Part shown: positions 59,522-64,000 of the stretch, piece after piece | Numbering within the stretch: position 1 is the first letter of the stretch | Layout: every line of letters starts with the position of its first letter | Assembly: GCA_036562385.1 (NCBI GenBank) | Contig: DATCKG010000045.1 | Span: forward strand, 1 to 64,000 | Length of the DNA stretch: 64,000 nucleotides | Reading direction: 5' to 3' | DNA from: DATCKG01 sp036562385 | GTDB taxonomy: Bacteria > Bacillota > Sulfobacillia > Symbiobacteriales > Symbiobacteriaceae | Program-made: the position numbers and the translations under genes | Notes under the pieces: model-generated | The model's input: only the letters and a program-made list of their open reading frames with translations | Database searches by the model: none | Told to the model about the DNA's origin: nothing

Positions 59522-60907
59522 ATGACGGAAACCAAGCGTGTTGCCTTCGCCACGCTTGGCTGCAAGGTCAATCAATATGACACGGAAGCCATGAAGACGC
59601 TTTTTCGCCGGGCAGGGTACCAGATTGTCGACTTTGACGACGTGGCCGATATTTACATTATTAACACCTGCTCGGTAACAGGGCGCGGAGCGGCCAAGAG
59701 CCGCCAGCTCATTCGCAATGCGGTTCGCCGGGCTCCCCTCAGCGTGGTGGCAGTGGCGGGGTGCTACACCCAGACGGATCCCGATGCAGTAGCGGCCATT
59801 CCGGGGGTTTCCCTGATCATCGGGAATCAGGACCGGCACCGGGTGGTGGAACTCTGCGAGGAGGCAGCCCGGTCGCCGGAACCGATCCGGGCCGTGAATA
59901 ACATCTGGCAGGCCCGCGAGTTTGAGGAGCTGCCCGTGGACACGTTTCTGGGGCAGACCCGGGCGGTGGTGAAAATCCAGGAAGGCTGCAATGCCTTCTG
60001 TACGTACTGCATCATCCCCTTTGCCCGGGGGAAGCCCAGGAGCCGCCGGCCGGATTCGGTGGTGGAGGAGGTGCAGCGGCTGGCTGCTCAGGGGTACCGG
60101 GAGGTGGTCCTGACCGGGATTCACCTGGGAAGCTATGGGAAGGACTTTCCCGAGGGGCCGACCCTGGCCCAGTTGGTGGAGCGGCTCACTGCCATCCCGG
60201 GGTTGGATCGGATCCGGCTGTCCAGCCTGGAACCCCGGCATGTCACGGACCATCTGATGGACCTGCTGGAGCACAATCCGAAGGTGTGCAAGCACCTGCA
60301 CCTCAGCCTCCAGAGCGGATCCGATACGGTCCTGCGGCGCATGCGCCGCTCCTACACCGCCCAGGAGTACCGGGAGAAGGTGATGGAGCTGCGCCGCCGC
60401 ATTCCCGACCTGGGACTTACCACCGACGTGATCGTCGGTTTCCCGGGGGAGACGGAGGAAGAGCACCGGGAGTCGATGGCCTTCATCCGGGAGATGGGCT
60501 TTCATCGGATCCACGTCTTTCCGTTCTCGCCCCGTCAGGGCACCCCGGCGGCCACCATGCCGGGTCAGGTGCCCCGGACGGTGAAGGAACGGCGTACCCA
60601 CGAGATGATCGCTCTTGGGCGGGAACTGGCGCTGGCCTTTGCCCGGCGCTACCTGGGCCAGGTCCTCTGGGTCCTTGCTGAGGAAGAGACCGACGCGGAG
60701 CCCGGGTGGCTGGAAGGGTACAGCGACAACTACCTGAGGGTCCGGTTTCCGGGCACCGACGAACTGAAGAACAGTCTGGTGCCGGTTCGCATCACCGCGG
60801 TAGAGGAGGAGTTCTGCCTCGGGGAGATCGCCGGCACGCCTTTGCCTCCGACGGGCCGGCCGGCCGCGGTCGGGGCATTCGATCGGAAGGAGTGGCCCCA
60901 TGGCTGA
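59522..60907 (+). CDS. mtaB: tRNA t6A37 methylthiotransferase MtaB
   Basis: Radical-SAM enzyme that converts t6A37 to ms2t6A in tRNAs reading ANN codons. 461 residues: UPF0004 domain with Cys14 in 'ATLGCKVNQYDTEAM', 'NTCSVTGRGAAKSRQ' and 'VAGCYTQTDP' (three Cys for the second cluster), radical-SAM motif 'GCNAFCTYCIIPFARGKPRS' and a C-terminal TRAM domain. MtaB is distinguished from MiaB by 'GCKVNQYD' and by the absence of the MiaB insert. Overlaps ddl by 8 bases. AAAGGATAG occurs twice just upstream (about 59457-59480). Confidence 0.94.
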   Translation: MTETKRVAFATLGCKVNQYDTEAMKTLFRRAGYQIVDFDDVADIYIINTCSVTGRGAAKSRQLIRNAVRRAPLSVVAVAGCYTQTDPDAVAAIPGVSLIIGNQDRHRVVELCEEAARSPEPIRAVNNIWQAREFEELPVDTFLGQTRAVVKIQEGCNAFCTYCIIPFARGKPRSRRPDSVVEEVQRLAAQGYREVVLTGIHLGSYGKDFPEGPTLAQLVERLTAIPGLDRIRLSSLEPRHVTDHLMDLLEHNPKVCKHLHLSLQSGSDTVLRRMRRSYTAQEYREKVMELRRRIPDLGLTTDVIVGFPGETEEEHRESMAFIREMGFHRIHVFPFSPRQGTPAATMPGQVPRTVKERRTHEMIALGRELALAFARRYLGQVLWVLAEEETDAEPGWLEGYSDNYLRVRFPGTDELKNSLVPVRITAVEEEFCLGEIAGTPLPPTGRPAAVGAFDRKEWPHG

Positions 60908-62003
60908 GAAGACGCGCGTCTATTTGATCTTCGGCGGCCGGTCCGGGGAACATGAGGTTTCCCTCATGTCCGCCCGGAACGTGCTGGATGCCCTGGACAA
61001 AACGAAGTACGACGTGGTACCGGTCGGCATCACCAAGAAGGGGCAGTGGCGGCTGATTACGGATCCCCAGCGGGCCTTTACCGAGGGCGTGGAGGCCGCC
61101 GGCGGTACACCGGTGGCGCTGCTGGGCGATCCTACCCGCCCGGAACTCGTGACGCTGGACGGCACGGCGGCACCGCTGGACCAGCACGGTCCGGCAGTCT
61201 TCTTCCCCGTCCTGCACGGCACCTATGGCGAGGACGGAACCATACAGGGGCTGCTGGAGATGGCCAACGTGCCGTACGTGGGCTGTGGCGTGCTGGCCTC
61301 CGCCGTGGGGATGGATAAAGGCGTCTCCAAGATGATCTTCCAGCAGGCCGGCCTCAAGGTGGCGCCCTACAAGGTATACACGCGGCATGCGTGGGAAAAG
61401 AATCCGGAAGCGGTCCTGGATGACGTGGAGCAAACCTTTGGACGCTATCCGCTCTTCGTGAAACCGGCCAACCTGGGCTCTTCCGTGGGGATCTCGAAGG
61501 TGCGCAACCGGCAGCAGCTCGCCGCAGGCTTGGCCGAGGCGGCCCAGTTCGACCGGCGCCTGATCGTGGAGCTGGGGCTGGACGCGCGGGAGATCGAAGT
61601 GTCGGTACTGGGCAACGACGAGCCCATCGCGTCGGTCCCCGGTGAGATCATCCCGGGCGCCGAGTTCTACGACTATCATGACAAGTACTTCGACAACCGT
61701 TCTTCCCTGCGGATTCCCGCAGAGTTGCCCGCGGACGTGGCGGAGGAGATCCGGCGGCAGGCCGTGGTGGCCTTCAGGGCCATCGACGGGTGCGGCATGG
61801 CCCGGTGTGACTTCTTCCTGGAGCGGGGGACCAACCGGATCTTTATCAACGAAGTGAACACCATTCCGGGCTTTACCCGGATCTCCATGTACCCCAAGCT
61901 GTGGGAGGCCTCGGGCATCTCGTACAGCGAACTGTGCGACCGGCTGATTCAGTTGGCCCTGGAGCGGCATGCGGACAAGAACCGCAACAGGACATCGGTA
62001 TAA
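60900..62003 (+). CDS. ddl: D-alanine--D-alanine ligase
   Basis: Makes the D-Ala-D-Ala dipeptide of the cell wall. 367 residues, ATP-grasp: 'VYLIFGGRSGEHEVSLMSA', 'FFPVLHGTYGEDGTIQGLLE', 'GMDKGVSKMIF', 'FVKPANLGSSVGISKVRN' and 'FINEVNTIPGFT'. The Tyr in the omega-loop region ('YDYHDKY') and the absence of vancomycin-resistance-type changes favour D-Ala over D-Lac, though this is an inference. It overlaps mtaB by 8 bases, an unusual partner. Confidence 0.95.
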   Translation: MAEKTRVYLIFGGRSGEHEVSLMSARNVLDALDKTKYDVVPVGITKKGQWRLITDPQRAFTEGVEAAGGTPVALLGDPTRPELVTLDGTAAPLDQHGPAVFFPVLHGTYGEDGTIQGLLEMANVPYVGCGVLASAVGMDKGVSKMIFQQAGLKVAPYKVYTRHAWEKNPEAVLDDVEQTFGRYPLFVKPANLGSSVGISKVRNRQQLAAGLAEAAQFDRRLIVELGLDAREIEVSVLGNDEPIASVPGEIIPGAEFYDYHDKYFDNRSSLRIPAELPADVAEEIRRQAVVAFRAIDGCGMARCDFFLERGTNRIFINEVNTIPGFTRISMYPKLWEASGISYSELCDRLIQLALERHADKNRNRTSV

Positions 62004-62120
62004 GAGTGGATGTTTTCCGCTGGTACAGCAGGAGAGTGCGGGGGGATCTGCGAATCATTTCCGGAGAAAGGCGTTGGGTAACCCCCTGAACGCCCGAGAT
62101 CATGGTTGGAGTGATCTTTG

Positions 62121-62465
62121 GTGTCGGCCGACTGTATCTTTTGCAAGATTGTTGCGGGTGAAGTTCCCGCTACCAAGGTGTACGAGGACGATCAGGTGGT
62201 TGCCTTCGAGGACATCCATCCGGTGGCCCCTGTGCACGTCCTGGTGATTCCGAAAAAGCATCTTGCGTCGGTCAACGACCTGCGCGCAGAGGATACCGAG
62301 CTGCTTGGCAGGATCTTTGCCGCCATTCAGCGGGTCGCAGCGGAAAAGGGTGTGGTCGAATCCGGGTACCGGGTCATTACCAATGCCGGGAAGGATTCGG
62401 GCCAGGCCGTTTTCCACCTGCACTTCCACGTCATTGGCGGACGGGTCCTGGGGCCCCTGGCGTAG
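62121..62465 (+). CDS. HIT-family nucleotide-binding protein
   Basis: 114 residues. It begins 'MSADCIFCKIVAGEVPATKV', the HINT-subgroup start with its CxxC zinc pair, and has the histidine triad 'HLHFHVIGG' near the C-terminus. Hydrolyses AMP-linked substrates. GTG 62121 has GGAGTGATC 8 bases upstream; TTG 62118 is the alternative. mtaB, HIT, rpsU and yqeY clustering is common in Clostridia. A GGCGTT/AACGCC repeat lies in the gap after ddl. Confidence 0.92.
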   Translation: MSADCIFCKIVAGEVPATKVYEDDQVVAFEDIHPVAPVHVLVIPKKHLASVNDLRAEDTELLGRIFAAIQRVAAEKGVVESGYRVITNAGKDSGQAVFHLHFHVIGGRVLGPLA

Positions 62466-62468
62466 GGT

Positions 62469-62498
62469 TTGACATGAACCCTCCAGGTGCGGTATACT
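62469..62498 (+). promoter_or_regulatory. Promoter of rpsU-yqeY
   Basis: TTGACA (62469-62474), 18 bases, TATACT (62493-62498): one of the strongest-looking promoters in the window. Confidence 0.85.
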
Positions 62499-62549
62499 CC
62501 GTGGGCATGTTTTTCCCCGATGTTGTCTCGGAGGGGAGGGAAGGCCGGG

Positions 62550-62729
62550 ATGTCCGAGGTCCGAATCGGCAAGAACGAGTCGCTTGACAGCGCTCTTCGC
62601 CGTTTTAAGCGCCAGCTTCAGAAGGCGGGTGTACTCGCCGAGATCCGGAAGCGGGAGCACTATGAAAAGCCCAGCGTTCGGCGGAAGAAGAAGAGCGAGG
62701 CTGCTCGCAGGCGCAAGTGGCGGGACTGA
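62550..62729 (+). CDS. rpsU: 30S ribosomal protein S21
   Basis: 59 residues, very basic: 'MSEVRIGKNESLDSALRRFK', 'REHYEKPSVRRKKKSEAARR', the S21 pattern. Start ATG 62550 behind GGGGAGGG-type sequence. Its own strong promoter lies 52 bases upstream, and yqeY follows at 22 bases. Confidence 0.96.
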   Translation: MSEVRIGKNESLDSALRRFKRQLQKAGVLAEIRKREHYEKPSVRRKKKSEAARRRKWRD

Positions 62730-62750
62730 GCGAAGGAGTCTGATTCATCT

Positions 62751-63221
62751 ATGAGCCTGAGCCAACGTTTGATGGACGACATGAAGGCTGCCATGAAGGC
62801 CGGTCCGGCCGGAAAGGTCCGCCTGGAGACCATCCGGATGCTGCGGGCGGCGATCAAGAACGCTGAAATCGCGAAAAGGGCTCCGCTGACCGAGGAAGAG
62901 ATTCTTGACGTCATCGCCAAACAGGTGAAGCAGATCAAGGACTCCCTGGCCGAGTTTGAGCGGGGCGGGCGGCCCGATCTGGTAGCGAAGGCGCAGGCAG
63001 AACTGGAGATCCTGAGCGGGTACCTGCCCGAGCAGTTGAGCGAAGAGGAAATCCGCGACCTGGCCCGCCAGGTGATTGCCGAGGTGGGTGCACAGGACCT
63101 CCGGGACATGGGGAAGGTCATGGGCCCCATGATGGCTCGGACGAAAGGCCGGGCCGACGGCAAACTGGTGAACCGGATTGTAAGAGAACTGCTTGGGTCG
63201 CCACAGCAGGAGACTGGCTGA
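62751..63221 (+). CDS. yqeY: GatB/YqeY-domain protein
   Basis: 156 residues with the YqeY pattern: 'LMDDMKAAMKAGPAGKVRLE', 'TIRMLRAAIKNAEI', 'LPEQLSEEEI' and the C-terminal 'MGKVMGPMMARTKGRADGKL'. Related to the tail domain of the amidotransferase subunit GatB and thought to bind tRNA. In an operon with rpsU, as in Bacillus. Confidence 0.94.
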   Translation: MSLSQRLMDDMKAAMKAGPAGKVRLETIRMLRAAIKNAEIAKRAPLTEEEILDVIAKQVKQIKDSLAEFERGGRPDLVAKAQAELEILSGYLPEQLSEEEIRDLARQVIAEVGAQDLRDMGKVMGPMMARTKGRADGKLVNRIVRELLGSPQQETG

Positions 63222-63226
63222 CAAGC

Positions 63227-63260
63227 GGCCGCGACATCTGTCGCGGCCCTCTTTGTTTAT
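63227..63260 (+). terminator. Terminator of rpsU-yqeY
   Basis: 9-bp stem GGCCGCGAC / GTCGCGGCC with a 4-base loop, then CTCTTTGTTTAT. Confidence 0.9.
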
Positions 63261-63280
63261 TAGGGGAGGAGGGGTCGGTC

Positions 63281-63853
63281 CTGAGCGGGGATTGCCGGCA
63301 GGATCGCAGGGCGTTTCTGAGGGAAAGCTTGCGGGCGCTGGGGCGCCTGGTGGGAGAGGCGGTCTTTCAGGCTCTCGCCGCTACGGAGGGCAGTGCCCCG
63401 TATCTCCGTCCCCCCGGGGCGGTGCCGGAACCGGCCTTTCTCCTGGCCTGTACCCGGTGCGGCGAGTGCGTTTCCGCCTGCCCCCGGGGCGCTATCCGAC
63501 TCCTGCCCGCATCGGCCGGTGCGGCGATGGGAACGCCCTACATCGATCCGGCCCAGCGGGCCTGCGACCTTTGCGGCCGGTGCATGCCGGTCTGTCCTAC
63601 CGGGGCGCTCGTCCCCATCGCGGATCCCCGGCAGGTGCGGATGGGCGCGGCCGTGATCGATCCGGTCCGGTGCTGGGCCTACCAGGGCCGGATCTGCGAC
63701 CTTTGCTACCACCGCTGTCCGCTGGCGGAAGAGGCGTTGCGCATGGAAGGGGGCAAGCCGGTGGTCATCCGGGACGCGTGCACCGGCTGCGGGCTGTGCG
63801 CCGAGGTCTGCGTCGCCACGCCGCCGGCGGTGCAGATTCATCCTGGCCACTGA
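63281..63853 (+). CDS. NapF/MauM-like polyferredoxin with twin-arginine N-terminus, CTG start
   Basis: 190 residues if read from CTG 63281, which sits 7 bases after GGGGAGGAGGGG; no ATG, GTG or TTG is suitably placed, and the next possible start (TTG 63329) has no ribosome-binding site. The extra N-terminus contains 'DRRAFLRES', a twin-arginine motif as in NapF/NapG-type ferredoxins. Four cysteine clusters follow: 'CTRCGECVSACP', 'CDLCGRCMPVCP', a wider 'CWAYQGRICDLCYHRCP' and 'CTGCGLCAEVCV', enough for four [4Fe-4S] centres. Electron carrier or maturation factor for a redox enzyme not in the window. Monocistronic, with its own terminator. Confidence 0.85.
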   Translation: MSGDCRQDRRAFLRESLRALGRLVGEAVFQALAATEGSAPYLRPPGAVPEPAFLLACTRCGECVSACPRGAIRLLPASAGAAMGTPYIDPAQRACDLCGRCMPVCPTGALVPIADPRQVRMGAAVIDPVRCWAYQGRICDLCYHRCPLAEEALRMEGGKPVVIRDACTGCGLCAEVCVATPPAVQIHPGH

Positions 63854-63862
63854 ACAAACAGA

Positions 63863-63887
63863 AGGTGCCTCTGCAGGGCGCCTTTTT
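63863..63887 (+). terminator. Terminator of the ferredoxin gene
   Basis: AGGTGCC / GGCGCCT (one G-U pair), 7-base loop, ending in TTTTT. Confidence 0.85.
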
Positions 63888-63893
63888 CACGCC

Positions 63894-63921
63894 TTGGGCC
63901 ACCGTTTCGCTATGGTATAAT
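63894..63921 (+). promoter_or_regulatory. Promoter for a gene beyond the window
   Basis: TTGGGC (63894-63899), 16 bases, TATAAT (63916-63921) with an extended -10 TGG. The last 79 bases are leader without a visible start codon and ribosome-binding site. Confidence 0.75.
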
Positions 63922-64000
63922 CGAAGCAAATATCAAAAGGACCTTCCTTCGCCCCCCTGGCGCGCCCTGTCTGGTCCTGCCGGGAGCGACGGAAGCCGCA

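Noticed and set aside
1..64000. CRISPR arrays, tRNA or rRNA genes, insertion sequences, prophage genes
   Set aside because: Looked for regularly spaced repeats, cloverleaf-like segments, transposase motifs and phage modules by eye; none found.

Overview
The window is a gene-dense, visibly GC-rich chromosomal segment of a spore-forming, Gram-positive-type bacterium. SpoIIP, the pair of Prp protease and N-terminally extended L27, a leuS T-box leader, HrcA with CIRCE operators, ComEA/ComEC and AzlCD are all Firmicutes hallmarks. With the high G+C, frequent GTG/TTG starts and a glyoxylate shunt, the best guess is a Symbiobacterium-like member of the Clostridia. This is an inference from gene content, not a database match. 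No rRNA, tRNA, insertion sequence, prophage or CRISPR array was seen.

Layout. 1-4.7 kb: rplU-prp-rpmA, then obg, a YhbY-type RNA-binding protein, nadD, yqeK and rsfS (ribosome maturation and NAD synthesis). 4.9-10.4 kb: a class A penicillin-binding protein and a T-box-controlled leuS. 10.4-14.6 kb: a MarR regulator and a two-subunit ABC exporter on the minus strand. 14.7-18.9 kb: a decayed acyl-CoA dehydrogenase gene, a small zinc-ribbon membrane protein and the glyoxylate-shunt pair aceB-aceA. 19.1-21.9 kb: comEA, azlCD and nfo. 22.1-29 kb: a solitary 55-residue ORF with its own terminator, then a carbohydrate island (GH15 glucoamylase-like enzyme, LacI regulator, AglEFG-like transporter lacking its ATPase) with palindromic operators. 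29-35.8 kb: comEC, two sugar-acid-type aldolases flanking a 440-base region with RNA-like inverted repeats, a HAD phosphatase and a membrane protein with a degenerate phosphatase domain. 36-41.3 kb: holA, rpsT, two small proteins, greA with a complex leader, spoIIP and an XRE regulator. 41.5-52.3 kb: lepA, hemW, a CYTH protein, then hrcA-grpE-dnaK-dnaJ-prmA-rsmE with two CIRCE sites. 52.4-59.5 kb: an oligopeptide ABC operon and an orphan NarL-type response regulator. 59.5-64 kb: mtaB, ddl, a HIT protein, rpsU, yqeY and a four-cluster ferredoxin whose best start codon is CTG.

How it fits together. The core is two conserved housekeeping blocks: comEA/comEC-holA-rpsT-lepA-hemW-hrcA-grpE-dnaK-dnaJ-prmA-rsmE and mtaB-HIT-rpsU-yqeY. 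Between their members sit lineage-specific cassettes: AzlCD/nfo plus the glucoside island between comEA and comEC, the aldolases between comEC and holA, and opp, the response regulator and ddl between rsmE and mtaB. The most unusual items are the solitary small ORF at 22117, the inverted-repeat cluster at 32417-32514, the promoter followed directly by a terminator before greA, the degenerate phosphatase at 34160 and the CTG-started ferredoxin with a twin-arginine N-terminus. None of these amounts to a demonstrated new system; each is a lead.
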